The position numbers and the translations under genes are program-made. The notes beneath the pieces are model-generated. The model was not told the DNA's origin, made no database searches, and saw only the letters and a program-made list of their open reading frames with translations. Below, one piece after another: positions 19,872 through 28,531 of a stretch of DNA of 46,450 nt. Within the stretch, counting starts at the first letter, position 1; every line of letters starts with the position of its first letter. The stretch comes from Acinetobacter variabilis (GTDB lineage: Bacteria; Pseudomonadota; Gammaproteobacteria; Pseudomonadales; Moraxellaceae), in the NCBI RefSeq assembly GCF_000369625.1, contig NZ_KB850116.1:57051-103500 (forward strand), read 5' to 3'.

Positions 19872-20090
19872 TTAATTCACGGTGCCTAAGACAGGTATCA
19901 ACTTCGGACCAGCCATTCTAGCTTTGCTAATGATTTCCACCAGCTCATCATAAGTCAGTTCAAACTTATCCTCACTATCAAATACATAGACCATATTCTT
20001 GCCTTCATGTTCAGGTGGAGTAGGTGGTACAAATCGTTTCGGGATAAGAATTTGTGCGAGTTGTTCGTCAGTTAATTTAAATAAGTGCAT
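19872..20090 (-). CDS. Small hypothetical protein in the umuDC operon
   Basis: 72 residues (MHLFKLTDEQLAQILIPKRF and on) with an acidic C-terminal half (YDELVEIISKARM). It starts four bases after the umuC stop on the same strand, so it is co-transcribed with umuD and umuC. No known domain is recognised. A role in SOS mutagenesis is possible only by association. Confidence 0.6.
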   Translation of the reverse strand: MHLFKLTDEQLAQILIPKRFVPPTPPEHEGKNMVYVFDSEDKFELTYDELVEIISKARMAGPKLIPVLGTVN

Positions 20091-20094
20091 GTTT

Positions 20095-21390
20095 TTATCC
20101 TACTCTTGGTAAGTCAGACCATTTGGTTAAATACGAAGGTGATCTAAGGTTTTGATTCATGTGCCATGTGGCTTCTTTATTGTTGGCAATGCCTAGCGTG
20201 ACGAGATTCTTCCCAAACCGTTCACTGATGGCTTCGATGGCATCTGAAAGCCTTTCTCGCTCTTGCTTATGTGAATAGTCCGTGAATAGATCGGGCACAA
20301 ACTTGGATTGATCTGTAATTTCGAGCAGCACGATTCCCGCCTTTTTATACTTAAAGCCTTTCTTAAATATCTGATCGATGCCTTTCATCGCGGCCTTGGT
20401 GATGAGCAGTAGATCATCCGTATGCTCATGCATTTGAACGACGATGTAAGGCGAGTAGCGCTCTGTCTTATCAAAGCGACTGGTTTGGATATACACGCCG
20501 ATCATCTTGCAGATTGAGCCATCTTCCCGCATTCGTTTCACGGCTCTGGCCACATAAAGCCGAACCGAAGCTTTAATGTCATCCATTTCATACACTGGGT
20601 TGCCATATGAACGGCTGCTGATGATTTGCTTCTTCGCTACAGTATCATCACTAAGGTCAATACAAGAAAGGCCCTGTAGCTCAAGCACCGTCTTTTCCAT
20701 CACGATACTAAACTGCTTTTTGATTTCTTTAGGATTGGCATTGATCAGATCCAGCACAGATTGAACACCCATAGTATTGAGCTTCTTACAGTTCTGTCTG
20801 CCTACGCCCCAAACCTCAGACACATCAACCTGCGCGAGTAGCGTTTCTGTAGAGCATGGGTCCATATGGGCCAGATTACAGACCCCATTGAAGAACTTGT
20901 TTTTCTTGGCGAGATGATTGGCAATCTTGGCTTCGGTTTTAGAGCGACCAATTCCAATACAGCAGGGTAGGCCTAACCAACGCCAAGCCTTAGCCCTCAT
21001 GTCTTGAGCATATACAGTCAGGTCAAATAGATGCTCGTAAGCTGTGAGCTTCAGAAAGCATTCATCAATGGAATAGACCTCTTGATCTCCTGGTGCAACA
21101 TAGTCCCCAAGCAGCTCCATAAAGCGCTTGGACATTTCGCCATATAAGGAGAAATTACTGGATAGCACCTGAATGTTATGTTGTTTGATCAGCTCTTTAA
21201 TTTGGAATACAGGAACACCCATCTTGATGCCTAAGTCTTTCGCTTCCTGGCTTCTGGCCACGGCACAGCCGTCATTGTTGCTGAGCACAATGGTTGGGCG
21301 ATCATTCAAGGCAGGATTAAACACACGCTCACACGAGACGTAGCAATTATTCACGTCGACTAACGCGAATATTTCATTTTCACTTTGCAT
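20095..21390 (-). CDS. umuC: UmuC, DNA polymerase V catalytic subunit (Y family)
   Basis: 431 residues, full length. Palm-domain metal ligands are visible in [17 protein letters not shown] (first Asp near 12) and YSIDECFL near 107 (Asp-Glu). [15 protein letters not shown] is the conserved nucleotide-binding stretch, and the little-finger region follows after residue 240. With UmuD' it forms error-prone polymerase V, active in SOS translesion synthesis. It lies 14 bases after umuD. No damage is seen. Confidence 0.95.
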   Translation of the reverse strand: MQSENEIFALVDVNNCYVSCERVFNPALNDRPTIVLSNNDGCAVARSQEAKDLGIKMGVPVFQIKELIKQHNIQVLSSNFSLYGEMSKRFMELLGDYVAPGDQEVYSIDECFLKLTAYEHLFDLTVYAQDMRAKAWRWLGLPCCIGIGRSKTEAKIANHLAKKNKFFNGVCNLAHMDPCSTETLLAQVDVSEVWGVGRQNCKKLNTMGVQSVLDLINANPKEIKKQFSIVMEKTVLELQGLSCIDLSDDTVAKKQIISSRSYGNPVYEMDDIKASVRLYVARAVKRMREDGSICKMIGVYIQTSRFDKTERYSPYIVVQMHEHTDDLLLITKAAMKGIDQIFKKGFKYKKAGIVLLEITDQSKFVPDLFTDYSHKQERERLSDAIEAISERFGKNLVTLGIANNKEATWHMNQNLRSPSYLTKWSDLPRVG

Positions 21391-21404
21391 GGTTATTCTT
21401 CTTT

Positions 21405-22031
21405 TTATGAGCGGTGATAAATACGCTTTAAATTAAAAGTCACCACACCCCAGATTGATATGGTCTGACTATCATCAGGAATGATGTGATTGTAATTCGA
21501 ATTTTCAGCCTTCAACCAAAGTTCTGGAAGCGGATAATCTTCATCTCCAAATATTTCTTTGATTTCAGACTTGGACATCTTATTGGTGATCATCAGCCGC
21601 TTAATGGTCGAGGCATTGTCATCAATCAGGGCAACCACGATATCGTAATGCTTGGCTTCAATACTGCGATCAATAATGATTGGATCATTAATCTCTAGGC
21701 CAGCATCGAGCATGGATTCACTGTCTACATAGGCAATAAAAGTAGAAATAGGGTTGTGAATCAGGAACTCATTCAGATCGAGTGCTTTGTCTTGCTCATC
21801 CTTGGTGCTGAAGGCCGGACCTGCAGAAATACGCTCTAAAGAGACGGGAATAGATACTTTGGATTTGGGTAGGACAGCAGTAAGCCCTAATTTTTCAACA
21901 AGCTCATTTTGAACAGCGATTTGTTCAAGCACGGTGTTGATGGTAGGACTTGGTTTACCCTCTGGACCCATGAGCTCTTGTAAAGATGACCATGCGTCGT
22001 CAGAGAAGTAAATAGGCAACTTCTTAGACAT
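21405..22031 (-). CDS. umuD: UmuD-type self-cleaving SOS protein with long N-terminal extension
   Basis: 208 residues against about 139 for E. coli UmuD; the extra ~50-60 N-terminal residues resemble the extended UmuD proteins of Acinetobacter, one of which acts as an SOS repressor. The LexA/S24 peptidase fold is clear: putative cleavage site Ala70-Gly71 (ISAGPAFS), catalytic Ser106 in DSESMLDAG, and Lys144 in STIKRLM. Ala-Gly is the LexA-type bond rather than the Cys-Gly of E. coli UmuD. After cleavage it would join UmuC. A regulatory role by DNA binding is possible; I do not see a standard helix-turn-helix. Confidence 0.88.
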   Translation of the reverse strand: MSKKLPIYFSDDAWSSLQELMGPEGKPSPTINTVLEQIAVQNELVEKLGLTAVLPKSKVSIPVSLERISAGPAFSTKDEQDKALDLNEFLIHNPISTFIAYVDSESMLDAGLEINDPIIIDRSIEAKHYDIVVALIDDNASTIKRLMITNKMSKSEIKEIFGDEDYPLPELWLKAENSNYNHIIPDDSQTISIWGVVTFNLKRIYHRS

Positions 22032-22142
22032 GAGATACTCCTACGCTACGAGGCGTGTTTGGAAGTAGAATTTGTTTAAATAGGATATTACTAACAGCGT
22101 TTAAAATTCAAATTTAAAAAGTTGTGGATAAACAAGGATGTG

Positions 22143-22784
22143 TCAGAATAAGACGTTTTGTTTCTGCTCATCGCGTGGAAATGTGACGAATTCATCGGGC
22201 ATTTGAAAGAAATATTCATGCGCATGTTCATGATCGGCTGTTAGCCAGTCTTTTCTGTACTGTTCTGGAATAACGATGATGGATCGCTTCTCATCCTTCG
22301 GTGCATGGAATTTTTTCATAAAAGGGTGATGGTCCGAATTGATGGTCAACATTGAAAAGGAACGTACCTTATTGCCATTAATCACTGCATCATCATAGAT
22401 CCCTGCAACAGTAAAAGGCTGATCATCTTTACGCTTGATGGTGTATCAGTGTGGCTTGCCATTGATGTATTTCGGCTCATAAAATTCTTGTACTGGGACT
22501 AGGCAGAACTTGCTGTACTTCCAAGCATGTCGAAAGCTAGGCTTATCTGCTACAGACTCAGTTCTGGCGTTATAAGTATGACTGCTGAACTTCAATTCTT
22601 TCGCCCAGCTCGGTAGTAATCCAAACTTTGCAATATCAAGCTCTAAGTGATCTGAGCCGTTCAGAATGATTGGAGCATGATAGGAAGGGAATACATGATC
22701 CTTAAGCTCAAGATCAAACTGGCTTGTATCGACACCTAAGAGTGTCAAATTTCTTTTATTTGGAAATAGGTAATTTGAGCACAT
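22143..22784 (-). pseudogene. SRAP-domain protein (YedK/HMCES family) with an in-frame stop
   Basis: One frame from ATG 22784 to the stop at 22143 (213 codons) is interrupted by a single TGA at 22446-22448. It encodes an SRAP protein: catalytic Cys2 (MCSNYLF), the NARTES motif (YNARTESVADKPSF), CLVPVQEFYEP with the active-site Glu, and after the stop the AGIYDD and FHAPKDEKRSIIVIP region with the active-site His. The stop follows GKPH and precedes YTIK, where the family often has an aromatic residue, so a TGG to TGA change is likely. SRAP proteins crosslink to abasic sites in single-stranded DNA. It sits upstream of umuDC on the same strand, 111 bases away. Confidence 0.85.
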
Positions 22785-22986
22785 AGCCTGATCACATAAC
22801 TAAAGAATTTATCTGAAATTGTATACGATGCTTTATGGAACACATGGGATTTATGGTGTCAGTTCAAGTAGGCTATATGAAAAAAGTCATGATGGGGCAA
22901 GTTACATTTTCAGTTAAAGTATGACTTATGGGATGCAAAACTACGTTGGGCGTGAAGTCATAAAAAAATTAATCAGGATTTTGCAT

Positions 22987-23014
22987 AAATAGTGCGCCGT
23001 AAGGCGCATTATTT
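22987..23014. terminator. Bidirectional terminator hairpin
   Basis: Arms 22987-22998 and 23003-23014 pair over 12 bp (core GTGCGCC/GGCGCAT with one wobble) around a GTAA loop, with A's on one side and T's on the other. It lies 17 bases after the stop of the - strand metalloprotease gene and would end its transcript. Confidence 0.75.
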
Positions 23015-23030
23015 TTAAGGAAGGTTTGTA

Positions 23031-24137
23031 TTACTCGACAATATATAACTTATGTTTTTTCTTCGGGGGCTCAACTTTAGCTAAAGCATCAAATGTTAAT
23101 TGATTAAAATCTTCTTCAGAGATTCCAATTTCATCAAGCATTTTATTTTTATCAAAAGATGGTTGTGAGGCTAAAACAGAGATAATTTTGGGCAACATCA
23201 AACTCTCATCTCGATGAGTTTCTTCAGGTTCATTAATGTTGTAGCCCAACGAATTGATCTTTATAGAGTTACTACGATTAACCCAATCACTAACTAATCC
23301 CAGCTTGTGAGCTTTATAGTTAATAGCCTTCAGGGATGTTCGCCAAATCTTTTTATACTCAATCATATTTTCTAGTGAAAAATAGCGTGGAGCAGTAGAA
23401 AGAAATGCATCTGTTGGCATTAAAAATTCAGATGAAAATTGATCCGCTTCAGTTTCGAGAACACGATTATCTTTCTCGACACGAATTTTTTTGTTATGCG
23501 TATGCATAACGATATGACCAAGTTCGTGTGCACAATCGAAGCGGGCTCTTTCGGCAGACTTAAATGTATTTAGAAATATGAAAGGGCTACCACTTTCATC
23601 ATCAAAAAAAGATAGTGCATCAATTTCTCGAATTTCAGTCGGTAATCTAAAGACACGGATTCCCTTTAGCTCACACAACGAAACAATGTTATTAATAGGT
23701 TGATTACCTAAAGCCCATAAACCTCTCAACTCTGACGCTAGGTGATCGGCATACTTAGATTCACCCAAAAACTCAGTAATATCTAAATCAGGACGGTGAA
23801 AAGTAGGTAACTTTACTTTCTGATTTAAGTACTTGTTAATATTTATTGCTAAAAGAGTATATGCCTCATTAGCTTTTCTATGCTGTGCTTTAATACGAGC
23901 AACCGATCTATAGAAGATTTGGTCTGTTTCATGTGGTTGTGTGTCATTACCTGCAAAGAATGACTTGGGTAAATTTAATACACGGCATATATCATCTTGA
24001 TCATTTTCATTGATTTCTTTATCCACGTCTAAAAGTTGCTTTACCTTAGAGATAGAGCAACTCAATTTTTCTGCGAAATCGGTATTGCTAAGTCCTCGTA
24101 ATTCTTTAGCAATACGTAAACGATCTTTATTAAACAC
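23031..24137 (-). CDS. XRE-family regulator with ImmA/IrrE-type metallopeptidase domain
   Basis: 368 residues. An N-terminal helix-turn-helix spans about 5-60 (LRGLSNTDFAEKLSCSISKV). The ImmA/IrrE peptidase follows, with zinc site CAHELGHIVMHT near residue 203 and ETEADQFSSEFLMP about 30 residues later supplying the third ligand. Proteins of this form act on repressors in integrative elements, phages and toxin-antitoxin-like pairs. The start lies 12 bases after the partner gene's stop. The likely substrate is the 236-residue partner or a repressor elsewhere; this is inference. Confidence 0.87.
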   Translation of the reverse strand: MFNKDRLRIAKELRGLSNTDFAEKLSCSISKVKQLLDVDKEINENDQDDICRVLNLPKSFFAGNDTQPHETDQIFYRSVARIKAQHRKANEAYTLLAININKYLNQKVKLPTFHRPDLDITEFLGESKYADHLASELRGLWALGNQPINNIVSLCELKGIRVFRLPTEIREIDALSFFDDESGSPFIFLNTFKSAERARFDCAHELGHIVMHTHNKKIRVEKDNRVLETEADQFSSEFLMPTDAFLSTAPRYFSLENMIEYKKIWRTSLKAINYKAHKLGLVSDWVNRSNSIKINSLGYNINEPEETHRDESLMLPKIISVLASQPSFDKNKMLDEIGISEEDFNQLTFDALAKVEPPKKKHKLYIVE

Positions 24138-24149
24138 ATTAACCTCAGA

Positions 24150-24860
24150 TTAAACTACAAGCTGAATATCAAAATCATCTGGTTTAATTTCATTAGATGG
24201 TTCCAATACTGGCTTAGGATCAGTTTTTACAGGAACTGTATTATCTATTTCAAATGCAATTCTGCAAGTATGGTCACTTGGTAAAATTGAAATTTTTTTC
24301 GCTTTTAAGTCCTGTACGAAGCTAGTTGGGTATGCAAATTCAAAAGGAATATTTGGGATATCAATGTCTTTATAGGCTGGATGTGATGCTGAAGGAAAGT
24401 ATAAAATCCATGTTCTCAATTTTGTCTCATCATCATAAGCAGACTGATTCTCCTTAATATTATTTAATGTCATTAATCCTTTTTCACAGTGTGCTGATAC
24501 AACTTGATCAGCTAACCCCAATGCAATATTCCCGCTCATAAAGATAATTTGTATTTTCTTTACTGTATTCTCAATTCTTGGCTGGCTGTCATTGTGGAAT
24601 ATCCAAGCAGGATCAGATTGTCGAAGCAGTAAAGCAATCTGTTCTCCAATTTTCCCCCATCGTGCAATAAAGCGTGCACGGTTATAGTGAGTATTTGTTC
24701 TATAGTCAGCATCACCGATCATAATAGCGTTTCTGACTAACTCGAGATCAGGTAATCCTAACTGTTTAGCTTTTTTGATAGCATTTTCACCTTTGAAAAA
24801 ATCACATGGCGTGGGTTCAGAAGGTTGGATTGATTCTTCATCAAGGAGGTTTAAATTCAT
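24150..24860 (-). CDS. Uncharacterised partner of the ImmA-type protease
   Basis: 236 residues, family not recognised. It is first in a two-gene unit with the metallopeptidase. The body is mixed alpha/beta without membrane segments or a signal peptide, with motifs NRARFIARWGKIGEQIALLL and LRTWILYFPSASHP. The C-terminal ~35 residues are proline- and acid-rich (KTDPKPVLEPSNEIKPDDFD) and probably disordered. AGGA precedes the start. A near-perfect 20-bp inverted repeat lies 25 bases upstream, so the pair is probably repressed from there. Confidence 0.65.
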   Translation of the reverse strand: MNLNLLDEESIQPSEPTPCDFFKGENAIKKAKQLGLPDLELVRNAIMIGDADYRTNTHYNRARFIARWGKIGEQIALLLRQSDPAWIFHNDSQPRIENTVKKIQIIFMSGNIALGLADQVVSAHCEKGLMTLNNIKENQSAYDDETKLRTWILYFPSASHPAYKDIDIPNIPFEFAYPTSFVQDLKAKKISILPSDHTCRIAFEIDNTVPVKTDPKPVLEPSNEIKPDDFDIQLVV

Positions 24861-24884
24861 CTTAAAAGTTATCCTAAAGTAGCG

Positions 24885-24928
24885 AATGTCTTTTTTATAA
24901 CATCTTTTGATGTTTTAAAAAAGACATT
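24885..24928. promoter_or_regulatory. Large inverted repeat in the divergent promoter region
   Basis: Two 20-base arms, 24885-24904 and 24909-24928, match in inverted orientation at 19 of 20 positions around a TTTT spacer (outer AATGTCTTTTTTA, inner AACATC/GATGTT). It sits between the divergent starts at 24860 (-) and 24938 (+). It is probably the operator for the XRE/ImmA unit. A transcription terminator is less likely because both flanking genes point away from it. Confidence 0.65.
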
Positions 24929-24937
24929 TTTATAAAT

Positions 24938-25228
24938 GTGTGCTATCTTCACTTACAACTTGATAATAAGAATTTTGAAGAAGAGACGTTGAGTAACTTA
25001 TTCATTAATCATAAAAATTGTCCTGAATGCGGTGGCCGTATCAAAGGCTATTATTACTACTGTGGGCAGTGTGGTAGTCAAAATGTTGTAAACTGGAAGC
25101 ACACGGGGATATTTTTGTTGATTGCTGGAAAGATTTTTCTGGTTGCTATGCTTTTTTTGCTAAAAAATTTTGTTCAAATCCATTTTTTTCACAAGCTTCA
25201 TTGTGCTAATTTTTTAAATAATTCATAG
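24938..25228 (+). CDS. Small zinc-ribbon membrane protein
   Basis: Up to 96 residues. A zinc ribbon NCPECGGRIKGYYYYCGQCG (two CxxC pairs) is followed by one hydrophobic segment (IFLLIAGKIFLVAMLFLLKN). A later TTG start at 24989 with GAAGAAGAG upstream would give a shorter protein beginning LSNLFINHKNC, which fits the ribbon better. It is divergent from the ImmA-type unit and shares its inverted repeat. Function unknown. Confidence 0.6.
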   Translation: MCYLHLQLDNKNFEEETLSNLFINHKNCPECGGRIKGYYYYCGQCGSQNVVNWKHTGIFLLIAGKIFLVAMLFLLKNFVQIHFFHKLHCANFLNNS

Positions 25229-25242
25229 AGGTTGATAGTAAA

Positions 25243-25488
25243 ATGAAAGTTAAAGATTTAATTAAATAATTAGAAGAGTTTGATCTGGAATTAGATGTTT
25301 TAATTGCTAATGAAGAGAACAAAATCATTGGCATAAAAACCCTAGCCCGATTCTTTGAAATAAGCTATGTTTCTTTTGTTCATCCAGAGACACAAAGAAA
25401 TGATATGGAAAGAAATGTTGAATTTACCTTTTTAGGAATGTCGACTAAAGACTCTAGAGTTATTGTTTTTATTGACGATGTTCCATAA
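25243..25488 (+). pseudogene. Small phage-type protein stopped at codon 9
   Basis: Read from ATG 25243, the frame gives MKVKDLIK, then TAA at 25267-25269, then LEEFDLELDVLIANEENK and on to a stop at 25486. Without the TAA it is an 81-residue protein starting MKVKDLIKxLEEFDLELDV, the pattern of short phage and plasmid proteins of the form M.VKELI..L...DPdleV. A CAA to TAA change is the simplest explanation. AGAGG lies about 12 bases upstream. No alternative start covers most of the frame. Confidence 0.7.
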
Positions 25489-25717
25489 TTTTCAAGTAGT
25501 CAAAATGAGTATACAATATTCATGTGATGCAAGAAGATACAACTGGATAGGATGGGCCCATAAGTATTTGAAGCTGCCTCGTGTATGATCATGGGGACTG
25601 TCCAAACAAACGGCTTTTGAGAGTGCTGCCTGATACGAAAAATAATATCCAAGAGATGCTAGCGGTAAATTTAGTGTAAAATTTAATGCTAGCCATCATT
25701 AAAACTTATTTAAAAAT

Positions 25718-26431
25718 ATGAAGTTATATCGCACAGATTGGAATATGTTTCCTAAAACGGTTATTGACCGTGGTCTTGGAGATGCAACCTCTCATTACAT
25801 GTATGAAGCTGCTAAAGCAGGGGATGTTGAAAGTGCGTATATTTTAGCTAAAGATTTAGTTTCGGATGAGGCGATTGCTGAACTAGAAAGAATTATCGAT
25901 GGTCGGGAAACTATTATAGTACCTGTACATGCTGAGGAAGCAGTCGGTCGTAATATGATTCCTTTAGCTACTTCAGCAGTTATAGCAAAGAAACTTGGGC
26001 TTGAAGTTGATACGAATATAGTTCAAGCTATAAAAGTATCAAGAACTGGCGGTGATGGGTGGCATAGATTAGCCAACCCACCAGCATTTGATGGGACAAT
26101 AAACAATGATAAATGTGTTATTATTGTTGATGATACCCAGACCCAAGGTGGTACTTTTGCAGCATTAAAAGGTCATATTGAAACAACTGGGACGAATAAA
26201 GTTATTGGAGCATATGCACTGACGGGTAAACAATACTCATCACAATTAGCTCTAAGTAAAGAAACTCTTCAGCAATTGAGGGATGTATATGGTAATCTTG
26301 AAGCATGGTGGAAATCGATTTACGGGTACGATTTCGAAAGGCTCACAGAGTGGGAAGCAAAGTATATCCTCAACTCTCGTAAAACAGCTGACGAAGTCCG
26401 AGATAGAATCATTGCGTCAAAACAAACGTGA
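25718..26431 (+). CDS. Orphan phosphoribosyltransferase-domain protein
   Basis: 237 residues. The phosphoribosyl-pyrophosphate loop of type I PRTases is clear near residue 137 (CVIIVDDTQTQGGTFAALKG); IIVPVHAEEAVGRNMIP lies upstream, and residues 185-237 form an unusual C-terminal helical part. No nucleotide-salvage genes are nearby, so housekeeping purine or pyrimidine salvage is not supported. It might belong to a defence or modification system, but the sequence does not show which. A terminator follows. The 25489-25717 gap before it holds nothing recognisable. Confidence 0.68.
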   Translation: MKLYRTDWNMFPKTVIDRGLGDATSHYMYEAAKAGDVESAYILAKDLVSDEAIAELERIIDGRETIIVPVHAEEAVGRNMIPLATSAVIAKKLGLEVDTNIVQAIKVSRTGGDGWHRLANPPAFDGTINNDKCVIIVDDTQTQGGTFAALKGHIETTGTNKVIGAYALTGKQYSSQLALSKETLQQLRDVYGNLEAWWKSIYGYDFERLTEWEAKYILNSRKTADEVRDRIIASKQT

Positions 26432-26483
26432 TGCTTATGCACTTATGATGAAAATGAATTAATTATTATTTAATTAAGTTAAA

Positions 26484-26508
26484 AGACTGCTATATAGCGG
26501 TCTTTTTT
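26484..26508 (+). terminator. Rho-independent terminator after the phosphoribosyltransferase gene
   Basis: AGACTGCTA and TAGCGGTCT (26484-26503) form a short stem with one wobble, followed by TTTTT. It lies about 50 bases after the stop. Confidence 0.75.
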
Positions 26509-26730
26509 GTTTTTGAGCTCTACAAATTTTAATGAGTACATATAGTTACTTTTATAAAAATGATAATAAAGGGTAGAGGAGGTCATCTAAGAATTTAAAG
26601 CACAAGACTTATTTAACATTGATGACAGAAAAAGTGAGTTGTTGGGAACTTAAAGAAGAGGTGGTACTTATAATGGTTACTAAAATACAAATACTTAAAA
26701 TATTAAATATATAAAACAATATATTACAAA

Positions 26731-26763
26731 TATATATGATGCGTAGTGTACGCATCATATATA
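26731..26763. other. Perfect hairpin upstream of the integrase gene
   Basis: A perfect stem, GATGCG/CGCATC extended by TA-rich bases to 15 bp, closes on GTG and is followed by ATTTTC. It could be a bidirectional terminator, an integrase binding site or a regulatory element. The surrounding 26509-26824 gap is AT-rich and holds no recognisable gene; no tRNA or clear attachment duplication was found. Confidence 0.55.
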
Positions 26764-26824
26764 TTTTCTTCTATTTTGATATAATGGATCTCGTCAATCC
26801 GCTGATAGGTTTCATTTAAATTTC

Positions 26825-28024
26825 ATGAGTCTTACTGAAATTAAAGTTCGCCAAGCTCATTGCAAGGAAAAAACTTGTTTTTTATCCGATGAAGATGGAC
26901 TTAGCCTGAAGATTGAGCCGACTGGAAGAAAATCTTGGTGCTATCGCTATACAGATCCACAAACAAAAAAACGTCGCCGCATTCAGTTGGGGCTTTATCC
27001 TGATTTATCGCTGAAAAAGGCACGACAAGTCAAAGATGACTTTAAAGACAATAATTATTGTTTTGAGCATGATACTGTCTCTAATGTCATCACCTTTCGT
27101 AAGGTAGGGGAGGAGTGGCTGCAGTTCAAACTGAAAAATGCATTTAATGATTCACCCCGCTGCGGTGTACTACAGTTAGCAGAAAGATGTTTACAGCAAG
27201 ATATTTATCCAGACCTTCAGGATTTACCTTTTCAAAACATCAAGCGTTATGACCTGGTTTCAGTAATCAAAAAAATAGAGGGACGCCAAGTAAAAGAACC
27301 TGTCAAGAAAGCTTGTAGTTATTTGAACCAAATTTATGACTACGCTGTAGCGATGGGTTATTGTGAATTCAACATCGCGCATGGTTTAAATAAAATCGCC
27401 ATTAACAGTAAAATCAAGAAGAATTATCCGTATTTGAAAGCGGAGGATATATCAGATTTTAAGAAAAATTTATTAAAATTGGATGCCCATCCGATTATTA
27501 AAAAAGCACTGCTGTTCAAATTACATACTGGCGTGCGAGGGGCTGAATTGTTATTGGCTGAGCCTCATCATTTTGATTTAAATGAAAAAATCTGGAAAAT
27601 ACCTGCCTTGCATATTAAACAGTTTCGACGAAAAGTCATATTAGGCCATGAGATTCCCGACTTCTTAGTTCCACTTTCAGATCAGGCTTTAGATATTTTA
27701 AAAGACGTCATGCAATGGTCATACGGTGAAAAGTACATTTTTGCTAGCCCACGGAAACATAATCAACCGATTCATTTTAATACATTAAATATGGCTATAC
27801 GTAAGATGGGCTATGGAAAACATCAATTATCCTCTCATGGACTACGTTCCACTTTTAGTACCATTTTGAATGACTCAGGTTTGTTCCAGGATAACTGGAT
27901 TGAGGCACAACTTTCACATATTGATAAGAACCGTACCCGTGCCAGCTATAATCACGCTGACTATTTAGCCCAGCGGACTGAAATGATGCAGTGGTGGGGT
28001 GATTATTTAAGTACTGCTAAGTGA
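26825..28024 (+). CDS. P4-type tyrosine integrase
   Basis: 399 residues, typical of island integrases. The N-terminal DUF4102-type domain reads LSLKIEPTGRKSWCYRYTDP then RRRIQLGLYPDLSLKKARQ. The core-binding domain spans about 90-195. Catalytic residues: Arg in HTGVRGAELLL near 238, His and Arg in SHGLRSTFSTIL near 339, His in AQLSHIDKN near 362, and the Tyr in ASYNHADYLAQR near 377. Such integrases usually insert islands at tRNA 3' ends, but none is visible beside it. It is unlike the two giant recombinases at 14-19.6 kb. Confidence 0.92.
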   Translation: MSLTEIKVRQAHCKEKTCFLSDEDGLSLKIEPTGRKSWCYRYTDPQTKKRRRIQLGLYPDLSLKKARQVKDDFKDNNYCFEHDTVSNVITFRKVGEEWLQFKLKNAFNDSPRCGVLQLAERCLQQDIYPDLQDLPFQNIKRYDLVSVIKKIEGRQVKEPVKKACSYLNQIYDYAVAMGYCEFNIAHGLNKIAINSKIKKNYPYLKAEDISDFKKNLLKLDAHPIIKKALLFKLHTGVRGAELLLAEPHHFDLNEKIWKIPALHIKQFRRKVILGHEIPDFLVPLSDQALDILKDVMQWSYGEKYIFASPRKHNQPIHFNTLNMAIRKMGYGKHQLSSHGLRSTFSTILNDSGLFQDNWIEAQLSHIDKNRTRASYNHADYLAQRTEMMQWWGDYLSTAK

Positions 28025-28069
28025 AAATCGTACTTTTATACATAGACTTAAAACATTATGGGGTTTCAA

Positions 28070-28389
28070 ATGGATAGTAAACAATATACTTGCCGTGTTA
28101 CATGGTCAGCAGAATATAATGAGTATGTTGGGTTGTGTGCTGAGTTTCCATCATTGTCTTGGCTTGATGCGGATCAGTCTAAAGCATTCTCAGGAATAGA
28201 GGAGCTCGTTGCTGATGTTGTCGCTGATATGATTAGCAATAATGAAAAAGTTCCTACACCACTCTCCGGGAAAATATAGTAGGCAGTTTGTTGTCCTTGT
28301 TCTCAGTGGTTCAACAAAAACTAGCCCTCGAAGCCGCAGAACGTGGCGTGGACATAAATTGTTTAGTATCAGTAAAAAGAGCGATGTAA
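28070..28389 (+). pseudogene. hicB: HicB-type antitoxin with two frameshifts
   Basis: The first 69 codons from ATG 28070 (GGGG 8 bases upstream) encode the HicB N-terminal fold: YTCRVTWSAEYNEYVGLCAE, FPSLSWL, then KVPTPLSGK. A shift at the A-run 28271-28274 is needed to continue YSRQFVV, and a second near 28305 to reach QKLALEAAERGVDINCLVSV, the ribbon-helix-helix end, stopping at 28387. As it stands, translation halts at 28277. No hicA toxin gene is adjacent, so the antitoxin is orphaned as well as broken. Confidence 0.78.
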
Positions 28390-28531
28390 TTTTAGTACGA
28401 GTGAGTGATAGAGCAGGAACCTATGCTTCATATATTCAGTAAATGGTATGTTTTTGAATTAATAGGTATTTTTAAATAAAGCTTTCTTTGATTTAGTGCT
28501 TTTTATTTAATAAATTAATTTTAAAAACAAC

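Noticed and set aside
23490..23512. Near-palindrome GTTATGCGTATGCATAAC considered as a Xer site
   Set aside because: It lies inside the metallopeptidase coding region and lacks the 11-6-11 arm layout.
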